Shown: piece by piece, positions 51,486-60,683 of the stretch
Position numbering within the stretch: position 1 is the first letter of the stretch
Layout: each line of letters starts with the position of its first letter
Source of the DNA: Roseiarcus sp050010035
Lineage (GTDB): Bacteria; Pseudomonadota; Alphaproteobacteria; Rhizobiales; Beijerinckiaceae
Assembly: GCA_050010035.1 (NCBI GenBank)
Contig: JBEKLU010000011.1
Coordinates: 3,201-67,200 of the forward strand
Length of the DNA: 64,000 bases
Direction: 5' to 3'
The notes under the pieces: generated by a model
The model's input: only the letters and a program-made list of their open reading frames with translations
Database searches by the model: none
Told to the model about the DNA's origin: nothing
Translations under genes and position numbers: made by a program

Positions 51486-52804
51486 CCGCGCGCCTTTTCG
51501 ATGTCTGACTTCGCCCACCACGGCCCCGGATCGATCGCCGCTCCGTCTTTCCTCAATTCGATATAGAGAACGGGCTGCGTGGCGCCAATAGCCGCGGCCG
51601 CGGCCGTTCTCGCCGATCCGTCGCCCATGACCGCGACTGGCTCTCCGGCCAGCACGAACTGACCGACAGATACGTTGATTCGTTCCATGCCGGCCAACAC
51701 GATATAGTATCCTCCTCCAGCGTTGATGATCAAGAGTTGTCCATAGGACCGATACGGTCCGGAAAACACCACCGAACCATCGGCCGGCGAGGACACCGTC
51801 GCGCCGGCGGGCGCGGCGACGGACACGCCCTTCTCCGACCCGCCGAACGCGTCGGCCGAGCCGAACGCCTTGAGAATGGCGCCGGCGACGGGCAGGGAAA
51901 CGAACCCTTTGGCGTCGGCGAAGGCGATCGCCGGCTTCAGTTGCGCGGGGTCCGCCCCCCGCGCCGCGGCGGCTTTGGCGGCGACGTCGGCCGCGATCGC
52001 CTGGTCGGCGCTCTTCGTCGCGCCGATTTCGCTTTCCATGCGGCCGATCAAATCTTTGAGATTGGCCGCCTGGTCGGCGAGTTGCGCGTCGCGCTCGCGC
52101 TGGGCCGCCAACGCCTGCTCGGCGGCGGACAAGGATTGCTGGCGCGCGTCGATGAGCGCGGTCAGGCGAGTCTTGTCGAGCGCCAGATCGGCCGAGCGCC
52201 TGGCGAGCGCGTCGCGCTCCGTGCCGATCGAGGCGCGAAGGCCCGCCAGTTGGTCCAGATCTCTCCTCAGGGCTTCCGTCTCGCTCTTGAGTTCGCCGAC
52301 CGTCGAGCTCAGAAGCGTCGCGGCGCGGATCGCCTCGGCCATGTCCTGCGGCCGAACCAGGATCGCCGGTGGCGGGTTGCGCCCCATTCGCTGCAGCACC
52401 GCCAGAACGTCGGCGATGACGCCGCGCCGGTTCTCGAGCGACCGGTTCAGGGCGTCGGCGTTGGCGTTGAGCGCAGCGAGCCGTTCGTTGGCCGCTCCGA
52501 TCTGCCGTTCCGCCTCCTGCACCTTCGCCGTCGTGTCGATCAGGGCGGCGCTGAGTCGCGCGCGGTCGGCGCGAAACGTCTCGATATCGGCTTCGATGCG
52601 CCGGCGCTGCTCGTCGGACGCGCGCATCGTGTCTTCGACGCCCCGCAACCGGAGCTCTTGCGCGCCTTTCTCATCGATCTTCGCGCCGACGCCGTCGGGA
52701 TCGGCGCGCGCGGAAGGGCCGGCGAAAAGAAGCGCGGCGGCGAGCGCCAGCGCGCGCGCCCCTCTCGCCGCCGCCTTGATGTTCGTTCGATTTCGGTTCG
52801 CCAT
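51482..52804 (-). CDS. envC: EnvC-like murein hydrolase activator with degenerate LytM domain
   Basis: A 440-residue periplasmic protein. A signal peptide (ALALAAALLFAGPSARA) is followed by a long coiled coil (about residues 50-290) and a C-terminal LytM/M23-like domain. The zinc ligands are absent: the HxGxD motif reads EKGVS, and the HLH motif reads VLY in PVLYIELRKDGA. EnvC in E. coli is likewise inactive and activates amidases at the septum, so the same role is inferred. It follows rlmH and is coupled to ctpA. Confidence 0.9.
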   Translation of the reverse strand: MANRNRTNIKAAARGARALALAAALLFAGPSARADPDGVGAKIDEKGAQELRLRGVEDTMRASDEQRRRIEADIETFRADRARLSAALIDTTAKVQEAERQIGAANERLAALNANADALNRSLENRRGVIADVLAVLQRMGRNPPPAILVRPQDMAEAIRAATLLSSTVGELKSETEALRRDLDQLAGLRASIGTERDALARRSADLALDKTRLTALIDARQQSLSAAEQALAAQRERDAQLADQAANLKDLIGRMESEIGATKSADQAIAADVAAKAAAARGADPAQLKPAIAFADAKGFVSLPVAGAILKAFGSADAFGGSEKGVSVAAPAGATVSSPADGSVVFSGPYRSYGQLLIINAGGGYYIVLAGMERINVSVGQFVLAGEPVAVMGDGSARTAAAAAIGATQPVLYIELRKDGAAIDPGPWWAKSDIEKARG

Positions 52805-52846
52805 CGCCGACGCTGGTTTGCCGTGAACCGGCCGAATCCTACGTGA

Positions 52847-53329
52847 TCAGCCGCGATGATAGGGGCGCCCGCCCAGAATGGAAAGCGCGCGGTAGAGCTG
52901 CTCGCTCGCCATCGCGCGCACCAATTGATGCGGCCAGGTCATCGCGCCGAAGCTCAGGATCGTGCGCGCCTCGGAGCGCAAGGCCGGATCGAGCCCGTCC
53001 GGCCCGCCGATCACGACGGCGTAAGCGGGCGCCGCTCCATCGCGCGCCTTGCCGATTTCGGCCGCCCATTGCGCGCTGGTCATCGCCGCGCCACGTTCGT
53101 CCAGCAGCGCCAGCCAAGCCCCCTTGGGGGCGGCGGCGAGAATGGCGCGCGCTTCCTCGGCCCGGCGATCCTCGGCGCGCCGCGCGCGGCCCTCCTCGAC
53201 CTCGCGCAGTTCAACCGCGGCAATCCCTTGCGAGCGCGCGAGATCGGCCGCCCGCTTGAAATAGCGATCGAACAATTCCCGTTCGGGGCCGGACTTCAAT
53301 CGGCCGACGCCGATCAGCGTCAGGCGCAC
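52847..53329 (-). CDS. rlmH: 23S rRNA (pseudouridine1915-N3)-methyltransferase RlmH
   Basis: A 160-residue SPOUT methyltransferase that modifies helix 69 of 23S rRNA. It starts MRLTLIGVGRLKSGPERELF, has the knot region YAVVIGGPDGLDPAL and the C-terminal motif WPHQLVRAMASEQLYRALSI followed by LGGRPYHRG. It lies 6 bp after rsfS and upstream of envC. Confidence 0.95.
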   Translation of the reverse strand: MRLTLIGVGRLKSGPERELFDRYFKRAADLARSQGIAAVELREVEEGRARRAEDRRAEEARAILAAAPKGAWLALLDERGAAMTSAQWAAEIGKARDGAAPAYAVVIGGPDGLDPALRSEARTILSFGAMTWPHQLVRAMASEQLYRALSILGGRPYHRG

Positions 53330-53335
53330 CCAGGG

Positions 53336-53653
53336 CTATCCCTGCCTCGCGGGACGCGTCTCGCCGGGGCGATCGGCGCTCCACATCTTCTCGAGATTGT
53401 AGAATTGACGCACGTCGGGCTTGAAGACGTGGACGATGGCGTCGCCGACATCGAGCAAAACCCAATCGCAATTGGGGATTCCCTCGATCCGCGGCGCCGG
53501 ATAGCCCGCCGCCTTGCAGGCCTTGGCCACGTGATCGGCGATCGCGCCGACATGCACGTTCGAGCGCCCGCTGGCGATGATCATGATGTCGGCGAGCGTC
53601 GTCTTGCCTTCGAGGTCGATGGCGACGACATCCTCGGCTTTGGAATTCTCCAA
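53336..53653 (-). CDS. rsfS: Ribosomal silencing factor RsfS
   Basis: A 105-residue RsfS/YbeB protein that binds L14 and blocks subunit joining when nutrients are short. Motifs are DVVAIDLEGKTTLADIMIIA and NVHVGAIADHVAKACKAAGY, with DWVLLDVGDAIVHVFKPDVR at the C-terminus. The first recognised start is TTG at 53653, but the conserved family segment (TILASLENSKAED) begins about seven codons upstream of it. The frame stays open to a CTG at 53756-53758 preceded by AAAGGA, so the true start may be non-standard. It sits between nadD and rlmH. Confidence 0.88.
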   Translation of the reverse strand: MENSKAEDVVAIDLEGKTTLADIMIIASGRSNVHVGAIADHVAKACKAAGYPAPRIEGIPNCDWVLLDVGDAIVHVFKPDVRQFYNLEKMWSADRPGETRPARQG

Positions 53654-53825
53654 GCTGGCGAGGATCGTTCGGGGGAGGAGTTCGTCCCTTGTCGGAGTCC
53701 GGGGGACGGCTGGTTTGCGGCGGCGCGGCGCCGCGGAGGTCTGGGACGTTAGGGTCAGTGTCGCTGTCCTTTCGGGTCGGCCGGCCGATTCGCCGGGCCG
53801 ATAGCCAAAAGATGATCCGTGCGTG

Positions 53826-54449
53826 TTAATTTTTCAAGACAGTCCGCGGCCGCGGACGAGCGGCCTGACGCAGCGCCGTCGAGGAAAGGCTGGAGCGCGG
53901 CCCGTGCAGGAACATGAACGCCGGCGCGCCGAGGCGGGCGAACAGCGCCGCGTCGCGCTCCGGTCGCCGGCGCCGCGCCAGAACGACGCCGGCGCGGCTG
54001 GCGAGCGCCCGCAACGTCGATCCCGGACGGTCGACGACCAGGATCGGCACGAGGTCGGCGATCATGCGCCAGTGCCGCCAAAGGTGAAATTGGCGCAAGT
54101 TGTCCGCGCCCATGATCCAGACGAAATGCGCGCCCGGCGCCCGGCGTTTGAGCCAAACGATGGTTTCGTAGGTGTAGCGCGCCCCGATCTCGGCCTCGAA
54201 TCCGGTGACGGCGATGCGCGGATCGCGCGTCAGGCGCCGCGCCGCTTCGATGCGCGCGCGCATCTCGGCGAGACCCGCCGACAGCTTCAGCGGGTTGCCC
54301 GGCGTCGCCAGCCACCACAAGCGGTCGAGGCGCAGCCGCCGCAGCGCCAGCTCAGAAATCAGCCGATGCCCTTCGTGCGGCGGGTTGAAGGAGCCGCCGA
54401 GCAGGCCGATCGTTTGGCGCGGCGCGAAAGGCGGCAGGCGCACGATCAT
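53826..54449 (-). CDS. nadD: Nicotinate-nucleotide adenylyltransferase
   Basis: A 207-residue enzyme of NAD synthesis that adenylates nicotinate mononucleotide. The nucleotide-binding motif is GLLGGSFNPPHEGHRLISEL, and the C-terminal motif is LSSTALRQ, corresponding to ISSTxIR. The middle carries WIMGADNLRQFHLWRHW. Its ATG overlaps the prfA stop (ATGA). In relatives nadD usually follows proA; here it follows prfA. Confidence 0.94.
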   Translation of the reverse strand: MIVRLPPFAPRQTIGLLGGSFNPPHEGHRLISELALRRLRLDRLWWLATPGNPLKLSAGLAEMRARIEAARRLTRDPRIAVTGFEAEIGARYTYETIVWLKRRAPGAHFVWIMGADNLRQFHLWRHWRMIADLVPILVVDRPGSTLRALASRAGVVLARRRRPERDAALFARLGAPAFMFLHGPRSSLSSTALRQAARPRPRTVLKN

Positions 54450-55522
54450 CGCGTCGCCTGCGCGGCGAGCAGTTGCGCCTGACGCTCGGCGGTCAGCGCG
54501 TCGATGATTTCGTCGAGTCCCTCGCCCGCCATCACCCGCTCCAGCGTGTAGAGCGTCAGATTGATGCGGTGATCGGTCACGCGCCCCTGCGGAAAATTAT
54601 AGGTCCGGATGCGCTGCGAGCGATCGCCGGAGCCGACCTGGGCGCGCCGCTCCTGCGCGCGTTCGTCACTCGCCCGCTGGTTCTGCGCATCGAGAAGGCG
54701 CGAGCGCAGAACCGCCATCGCCTTGGCGCGGTTGCGGTGTTGCGAGCGTTCCTCCTGCACGGCGACGACAAAGCCGGTGGGCAAATGGGTGATGCGGATC
54801 GCCGATTCCGTCTTGTTGACGTGCTGTCCGCCGGCGCCGCTCGAACGCATGGTGTCGATCTTCAAATCCGCTTCGTTGATCACGAAGTCGACTTCCTGCG
54901 CTTCGGGGAGAACGGCGACGGTGGCGGCCGAGGTGTGGATGCGCCCTTGCGTCTCCGTCGCGGGCACGCGCTGCACGCGGTGAACGCCGCTCTCGAACTT
55001 CAGCCGCGCGAACGCGCCGCGCCCGGCGATTTCCGCGACGATTTCCTTGTAGCCGCCCGCGGTTCCCTCGCTCGCCGAGAGAATCTCGACCTTCCAGCCC
55101 TTGGATTCGGCGTACTTGAGGTACATGCGGAAGAGATCGCCGGCGAACAGGGCCGCCTCGTCGCCGCCCGTGCCGGCGCGCACCTCCAGGATGACGTTGC
55201 CCTCGTCCGCCGCGTCCTTGGGCAGCAGCGCGATGCGGATCGCCCGAGCCATCGCCTCGACGTCTTCGGCGACGCGCTCGCGCTCCGCCACCGCCATCTC
55301 ACGCACCTCGGGATCGAGCGTGGAGTCGTCGAGCATCGTCGCGAGATCGCGGCGTTCCCTATCCTTGGCGCGCCAAGCCTTGATCGCGCCGACGACCGGA
55401 TCGAGTTCGGCCAGTTCGCGCGACAGCGCGGCGTATTCGCTTCCCGCCACGCCCTCGGTCAGGCGCGCGCCGATTTCATCGTGGCGGCGCAGGATGATGT
55501 CGAAATTGTCGTTGGCTGCCAT
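54446..55522 (-). CDS. prfA: Peptide chain release factor 1
   Basis: A 358-residue RF1 that reads UAA and UAG. The GGQ motif lies in SSGAGGQHVNKTESAIRITH near residue 230, and the codon-recognition loop is VQRVPATE. The C-terminus (YNFPQGRVTDHRINLTLYTL) is typical. prmC, the GGQ methyltransferase that normally follows prfA in proteobacteria, is absent here; nadD follows with a 4-bp overlap. ptsP lies 54 bp upstream on the same strand. Confidence 0.96.
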   Translation of the reverse strand: MAANDNFDIILRRHDEIGARLTEGVAGSEYAALSRELAELDPVVGAIKAWRAKDRERRDLATMLDDSTLDPEVREMAVAERERVAEDVEAMARAIRIALLPKDAADEGNVILEVRAGTGGDEAALFAGDLFRMYLKYAESKGWKVEILSASEGTAGGYKEIVAEIAGRGAFARLKFESGVHRVQRVPATETQGRIHTSAATVAVLPEAQEVDFVINEADLKIDTMRSSGAGGQHVNKTESAIRITHLPTGFVVAVQEERSQHRNRAKAMAVLRSRLLDAQNQRASDERAQERRAQVGSGDRSQRIRTYNFPQGRVTDHRINLTLYTLERVMAGEGLDEIIDALTAERQAQLLAAQATR

Positions 55523-55576
55523 GGCTGGGGTTCGGGAAGGAGCGGGAAAGGCGATGGGGAACGAGGTGCGAGGCCG

Positions 55577-57844
55577 CTAGAGGCGAACGGCCAGGCGATC
55601 GGCCAGCGCTTGCAACGGCTCGCGCAGCGATTCGCGATGGTCGGGCGCCGCCAGCATGGCGTTCAACCCTCGCGTCGCGGCTTGCGCGTCGAGCGAAAGG
55701 ACCATCGCCTTCATCGGGCCGATCGCGGTCGCCGCCATGGAGAAATGGCGATAGCCGAGCGCGATCAGCGCCATCGCCTCGAGCGGGCGCCCCCCCATTT
55801 CGCCGCACAGCGTAACCGGCTTGCCATGGCGCGCCCCCGCATCGGCGATCGCCTTCAGCGCCCGCAGGAATCCCGGCGAAAGCGGGTCGAAGCGGCTGGC
55901 GACGCGCTTGTTGTCGCGGTCGGCGGCGTAGAGATATTGCATGAGATCGTTGGAGCCGACGGAAAGGAAGTCCGCTTCGACGGCGATTTCGTCGATCTGC
56001 CAGAGCAGCGCCGGCACTTCGATCATCACGCCGATCTCGACGCTGCGCGGTCGTTCGCGCCCGCGCCGATCGCTGAAAGCGATTTCCTTTTGCAGGAGAT
56101 CGCGCGCCGCGGCGAATTCGCCGACCGTCGAGACCATCGGCAGCATCACGCGCAGTTCGCGTCCCGCGGCGGCGCGCAGCATCGCGCGCAACTGCGTGCG
56201 CAGCAGCGCCGGACGATCGAGCCCGATGCGGATCGCGCGCCATCCGAGCGCGGGATTCTCCTCCTCGAGCCCCTTCATGTAAGGCAGCACCTTGTCGCCG
56301 CCGATATCGAGGGTGCGAAAGGTGACGGACCGCTCGCCCGCGGCGTCGAGAACGGACCGATAGAGCGCTTCCTGCGCGCTCAGGCGCGGAAAGCGCGACG
56401 CCAGCATGAACTGCAACTCGGTGCGGAACAGCCCGATCGAACGGGCGCCGGTCTCGCTCAGGTGCGGCAAATCGATGAGCAGGCCGGCGTTCATGTGCAG
56501 GCCGATCTCGACGCCGTCCAGGGTGAGGCCCGGCAGATCGCGCAGCGCGCGGTACTGGTCCTGCCGGCGCGCGCGCAGGCGCGCCTTTTCGGCGTAAGAA
56601 GCCTCGAGATCGGGCGGCGGGCGCAATTGCACTTCGCCGGTGACGCCGTCGACGATGATCGCGTCGCCCTGCTCGACGATCTCGGAGATATTCGGGATGT
56701 CGCTGACCACCGGGATCGCCAGCGCGCGCGCCACGATGGCGATGTGGCTCGAAGCGCCCGCTTCCTCCAGCACCACGCCGCGCAATCGCGCGCGGTCGTA
56801 GTCGAGCAGCGCCGCCGGGCTCATCGAGCGCGCGACCAGAATGGCGTTTTCCGGCAGTTCGCTGGGCAGCAGAACGAGGCTCTGCCCGGCCAATTGATGC
56901 AGCAGCCGATTGGCGATGTCGGTCAAGTCGTGCAGACGGTCGCGCAAATAAGGGTCGGTTTGGCGCTGCAACTTGGCGCGCGCGTCGTTTTGCACGCGCT
57001 CGACCGCCGCTTCGGCCGTCAGCCCGCTGGCGACCGCCTCGCGCAACCGGCGCAGCCAGCCGCGATCGTGAGCGATCATACGGAACGCCTCGAGCACTTC
57101 GCGATGCTCGCCGCTGACGCCGTCGTCGCTTCGATCGATGAGATCGTCGACCGAGGCGCGCATCGCGTCGATCGCCATCTCCAGGCGACCGAGTTCGAGC
57201 GCGACGTCGTCGGCGACGATCTTGGACACCACGACGCGCGGCTGATGCAGGACGGCATGGCCGAGGCCGAGGCCGTCGGCGATCGGCGCGCCGACCAGGG
57301 AGACCGGCCGACGCACCGCGATCGCCGCGCCCTGACCCGCGATGGCCTGCAATCCGCCCGAAGCGATCATCTCCGCCAGCAGCATCGCGGTGGTCTGCAG
57401 CGCCTCGACTTCCTCTTCGGAATAGGTGCGGCGTGCGCGGTTCTGCACGACCAGCACGCCGAGCGTCGCGCCGCCGCGCAGCACGGGCACGCCGAGGAAC
57501 GACTGATAGATTTCCTCGCCGGTCTCCGGCTTGTAGGAAAAGGCGGGATGGCTTTGCGCGTCCGACAGGGCGAGCGGTTCGGCCGTCGCGGCGATCAAGC
57601 CGACGAGGCCTTCGCCCGGACGCATGGTGGTCAGATGCACGGCCTCGCGATTGAGGCCTTCGGTCGCGAACAACTCGAACGGCCCATCGGCGCGCGCGAC
57701 ATAGAGCGAGCAGACCTCGGCGACCATGTTCGAGGCGATGAGAACGACGATGCGGTCGAGGCGCGCCTGGGCGGTGACGGGCTCCGCCATGACCTCCCGG
57801 AGCCGTCGCAGCAACAGTCGCGGTCCGCCCGGCGCGCGCATCAA
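55577..57844 (-). CDS. ptsP: Phosphoenolpyruvate-protein phosphotransferase of the nitrogen PTS
   Basis: A 755-residue EI-Ntr. An N-terminal GAF domain (about residues 20-165; LFRRLREV region through VQNRARRTYSEEEVEALQTT) is followed by the EI domains. The phosphorylated histidine lies in EEAGASSHIAIVARALAIPV near residue 365, and the PEP-binding barrel has GARSIGLFRTELQFMLASRF, VEIGVMIEVPALLW and SVGSNDLMQYLYAADRDNKR. The closing motif CGEMGGRPL carries the active-site cysteine. It passes phosphate to NPr and then EIIA-Ntr, coupling metabolism to potassium and polymer control. Confidence 0.95.
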   Translation of the reverse strand: MMRAPGGPRLLLRRLREVMAEPVTAQARLDRIVVLIASNMVAEVCSLYVARADGPFELFATEGLNREAVHLTTMRPGEGLVGLIAATAEPLALSDAQSHPAFSYKPETGEEIYQSFLGVPVLRGGATLGVLVVQNRARRTYSEEEVEALQTTAMLLAEMIASGGLQAIAGQGAAIAVRRPVSLVGAPIADGLGLGHAVLHQPRVVVSKIVADDVALELGRLEMAIDAMRASVDDLIDRSDDGVSGEHREVLEAFRMIAHDRGWLRRLREAVASGLTAEAAVERVQNDARAKLQRQTDPYLRDRLHDLTDIANRLLHQLAGQSLVLLPSELPENAILVARSMSPAALLDYDRARLRGVVLEEAGASSHIAIVARALAIPVVSDIPNISEIVEQGDAIIVDGVTGEVQLRPPPDLEASYAEKARLRARRQDQYRALRDLPGLTLDGVEIGLHMNAGLLIDLPHLSETGARSIGLFRTELQFMLASRFPRLSAQEALYRSVLDAAGERSVTFRTLDIGGDKVLPYMKGLEEENPALGWRAIRIGLDRPALLRTQLRAMLRAAAGRELRVMLPMVSTVGEFAAARDLLQKEIAFSDRRGRERPRSVEIGVMIEVPALLWQIDEIAVEADFLSVGSNDLMQYLYAADRDNKRVASRFDPLSPGFLRALKAIADAGARHGKPVTLCGEMGGRPLEAMALIALGYRHFSMAATAIGPMKAMVLSLDAQAATRGLNAMLAAPDHRESLREPLQALADRLAVRL

Positions 57845-58063
57845 AGATTCCTTAGTGTCTTTTCACGCCAAACGCATGATTTTCACGCCCATCCGCACGT
57901 CGATGCGCCCCGATGTCGCGCCTCGCCCCCCTCAACGCGGGCGCCGGCGCTCAGTCGGTCGCCTGTGAGCGGTATAGCCAATGACCTGGCTGCGCGGCAA
58001 GAGCGCCCGCGCGGGCGCGGCCCGGCGAGGCTTTCGGGCAGCCGAGCCGGCGACGGCGCCGCC

Positions 58064-59734
58064 TCAAGGCGCGCGCAGCAGCGCCGCGGTCGCCGCCGCC
58101 GCGGTGGCTCGCTTGGCCAGAACCTCGTCGAGCCAGTCCGGCCGCATCTCCGGCACCGAGGACAGAAGGAGCTCGGTATAGGGATGGTAGGGCGGCGCGA
58201 AGACCGCCGCGGTCTCGCCGCCCGCCACGAGCCTGCCCCTCAGCATGACCGCGACCTTGTTGGCGATGCGCTTCACCGTGCCGAGGTCGTGGGTGATGAA
58301 GAGATAGGCGACGCCCAGATCGTCCTGGAGCTTCTTCAGAAGGCGCAGGATTTCCTCGCCGACCAGTTGATCGAGCGCGGAGGTGACTTCGTCGCAAATG
58401 ATCAGATCGGGTTCGGCGGCCAGGGCCCGCGCGATCGAGACGCGCTGCTTCTGCCCGCCCGACAATTCGCTGGTCTTGCGGGTGAGATAGGATTCCGGCA
58501 AATCCATCTGGCGCAGCAATTCGAGAGTGCGCGAGCGCACTTCGTCGCGCGAGCGGTTGAAATAGAACGCCACGGGCCTGCCGATGGTGTCGAGCAAGGT
58601 GTGCTGCGGGTTCAGCGCGACGTCGGGCATCTGATAGATCATCTGCACCCGGCGCAGCTGATCCTTGGTGCGATCCTTCAGCCGCGGCGGCAGGCTCGTT
58701 CCGTTGAAACGCACGTCGCCGGCGCTGCGCGGCAGCAACCCCATGACGACGCGCGCCAGGGTCGACTTGCCCGAACCCGATTCGCCGACCACGGCGACCG
58801 TGTCGCCCTTGCGCACTTCGAGGCTGACGTCGTCGATGACCCCAGGCTTTCCCGGATAGTTGGCGCTGACGTGGTCGATCGCCAGAATCGGCGTCTCGCC
58901 CACGCCGCTCGTCTCGACGAACTTGTGGCCGGCGACGCGCTCCCTGACGAGGCGGCGCGTGTATTCCTCCTTCGGCTGCTGCAGAATCTGCCGGGAATCG
59001 CCGAGTTCGACCATCTTGCCGCGCCTGAGCACCATGATCCGGTCGGCGATCTGCGCGACGACGGCGAGGTCGTGGGTGATGTACAGCGCGGCGGTGCCGT
59101 GCCCGCGGATGAGCTTGCGGAACGCGGCCAGGCATTCGACCTGCGTCGTTACGTCGAGCGCCGTCGTCGGTTCGTCGAAAATCAGAATGTCGGGCTTGGC
59201 GACCATCGCCATCGCCGCCATGACGCGCTGCAATTGTCCGCCCGACACTTGATGCGGATAGCGCGCCCCGATCGTCTCGGGGCTCGGCAAGTCGAGCTGC
59301 CGGAACAGGCTGACCGCCTCGGCGCGCGCCTCGGCCGGCGTCAGCACGCCGTGGCGGATCGACGCCTCGCAGACCTGCTCCATCAGCGTGTGCGCCGGAT
59401 TGAACGAGGCCGCGGCGCTCTGCGCGATATAGGCGATCTTGGGCCCGCGCAACGCGCGCCGCTTGTCGGCGCTGACGGCGCGGATGTCCATGCCGCCGAA
59501 TACGATGGAGCCGCCGACGATATAGCAGTCGCGGCGCGTATAGCCCATCGAGGCCAGGCCGATCGTCGACTTGCCCGCGCCCGACTCGCCGATCAGCCCG
59601 ACCACTTCGCCGCGTCTCAGGCTCAGCGAAACGTCGTCGACCAGGACGGGGCCTTCGCCCGCGTCGGTGCGAACAGCGATGCGCATCGAGCGAATGTCGA
59701 GAACGATCGAGTCGTCCCGGGGCTGCGGGCTCAT
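58064..59734 (-). CDS. Fused double ATP-binding protein of a peptide/nickel-type ABC transporter
   Basis: A 556-residue protein with two complete ABC ATPase domains. Domain 1 (about residues 10-255) has GESGAGKST, SGGQLQRVMAAMAM and LIFDEPTTALD. Domain 2 (about 280-530) has GESGSGKST, LSGGQKQRVSIARAL and LIICDEVTSALD. These correspond to DppD and DppF, which are separate genes in many species. It energises the DppBC-like permease encoded upstream; its ATG overlaps the dppC-like stop. It is the last gene of the transporter operon. Substrate cannot be told from the sequence. Confidence 0.93.
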   Translation of the reverse strand: MSPQPRDDSIVLDIRSMRIAVRTDAGEGPVLVDDVSLSLRRGEVVGLIGESGAGKSTIGLASMGYTRRDCYIVGGSIVFGGMDIRAVSADKRRALRGPKIAYIAQSAAASFNPAHTLMEQVCEASIRHGVLTPAEARAEAVSLFRQLDLPSPETIGARYPHQVSGGQLQRVMAAMAMVAKPDILIFDEPTTALDVTTQVECLAAFRKLIRGHGTAALYITHDLAVVAQIADRIMVLRRGKMVELGDSRQILQQPKEEYTRRLVRERVAGHKFVETSGVGETPILAIDHVSANYPGKPGVIDDVSLEVRKGDTVAVVGESGSGKSTLARVVMGLLPRSAGDVRFNGTSLPPRLKDRTKDQLRRVQMIYQMPDVALNPQHTLLDTIGRPVAFYFNRSRDEVRSRTLELLRQMDLPESYLTRKTSELSGGQKQRVSIARALAAEPDLIICDEVTSALDQLVGEEILRLLKKLQDDLGVAYLFITHDLGTVKRIANKVAVMLRGRLVAGGETAAVFAPPYHPYTELLLSSVPEMRPDWLDEVLAKRATAAAATAALLRAP

Positions 59735-60558
59735 GCGCCTTCTCCCTGGCCGCGAGAATGGATCGAAAGCATCCAATCAACGACAAAATTCACGCCGATC
59801 GAAAGGATCGCAATGGCGGCCGCGGGGTAGAGCGGAACCACGCTTCCCAGGCTGATCATGTCGCGCAAGTCCTTGACCATGCCGCCCCAGTCCGCGTCGG
59901 GCGGCTGTACGCCGAGGCCGAGGAAGCTGAGCGTGGCGATGAAGAGGAAGGTGAAGCAGAAGCGAAGGCCGAATTCCGCCGTCAGCGGCGGAACCGCGTT
60001 GGGCAGGATTTCGCGCGTGACGATCCACCACCAGCCCTCGCCGCGCAGGCGCGCCGCTTCGACGAATTCGAGACTGACGAGGTTCATCGCCACCGAGCGC
60101 GCAAGGCGGAAGACCTTGGGCGAATCGAGGATGGCGATGGTGAAGATGAGCGCGGGGAACGAGCTTCCGGCCACCGACAAGATGACCATGGCGAAAATGA
60201 ACGTCGGCATCGAGAGCAAGAGGTCGACCAGGCGAGCGAGCGCCATATCGGCCCAGCCGCCGGCGACCGCGGCGCCGAAACCGGCGATGATCCCGATCGC
60301 GAAGGAGAGCATGGTGATGACGAGAGAAAGGCCGATCGACAGACGGGCGCCGAAGATCAGGCGGCTGACGATGTCGCGGCCCAGGTTGTCGAGCCCAAGC
60401 CAGTGATAAACGTCGGGGTCGGCGTAGGCGTCGCCGACGATGTCGGCCTGACCGTACGGCGCAATGAGCGGCGCGAACAGGGCGGCGAACAGATTGATTG
60501 CGACGATCGCCAGACCGATCTGCGCCCAGACGCTGAGTTTGTGACCGAACAACCGCAT
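59731..60558 (-). CDS. Peptide/nickel-type ABC transporter permease (DppC-like)
   Basis: A 275-residue inner-membrane permease with about six helices. It starts with VWAQIGLAIVAINLFAALFA, and contains HWLGLDNLGRDIVSRLIFGA (the DppC start motif) and the EAA-loop region EFVEAARLRGEGWWWIVTRE. It forms a heterodimer with the DppB-like permease. Its stop overlaps the ATPase start. The 125-bp gap to the DppB gene is empty. Confidence 0.93.
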   Translation of the reverse strand: MRLFGHKLSVWAQIGLAIVAINLFAALFAPLIAPYGQADIVGDAYADPDVYHWLGLDNLGRDIVSRLIFGARLSIGLSLVITMLSFAIGIIAGFGAAVAGGWADMALARLVDLLLSMPTFIFAMVILSVAGSSFPALIFTIAILDSPKVFRLARSVAMNLVSLEFVEAARLRGEGWWWIVTREILPNAVPPLTAEFGLRFCFTFLFIATLSFLGLGVQPPDADWGGMVKDLRDMISLGSVVPLYPAAAIAILSIGVNFVVDWMLSIHSRGQGEGA

Positions 60559-60683
60559 CTCTCAGTTCCCTGCGGTCCGACGCGACCGCGTTTCGACGCC
60601 TCCTTCGACGCCGGCCTCCCGGAGCGCCGCGTTCGCGACGAGCCGCGGTCCGTGCGAAGCCGATCGACGTCGAGGCCCCCCGT

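Noticed and set aside
48672..51566. A 964-codon open frame on the plus strand opposite the S41 peptidases
   Set aside because: Its two similar halves only mirror the duplicated S41 genes on the other strand; no coding signal of its own.
54473..59830. A 1785-codon open frame on the plus strand
   Set aside because: It runs antisense to prfA, ptsP and the double ATPase gene, all of which have clear family motifs. Its translation is rich in Arg, Asp, His and Leu without any recognisable domain, as expected for the antisense of a high-GC gene.
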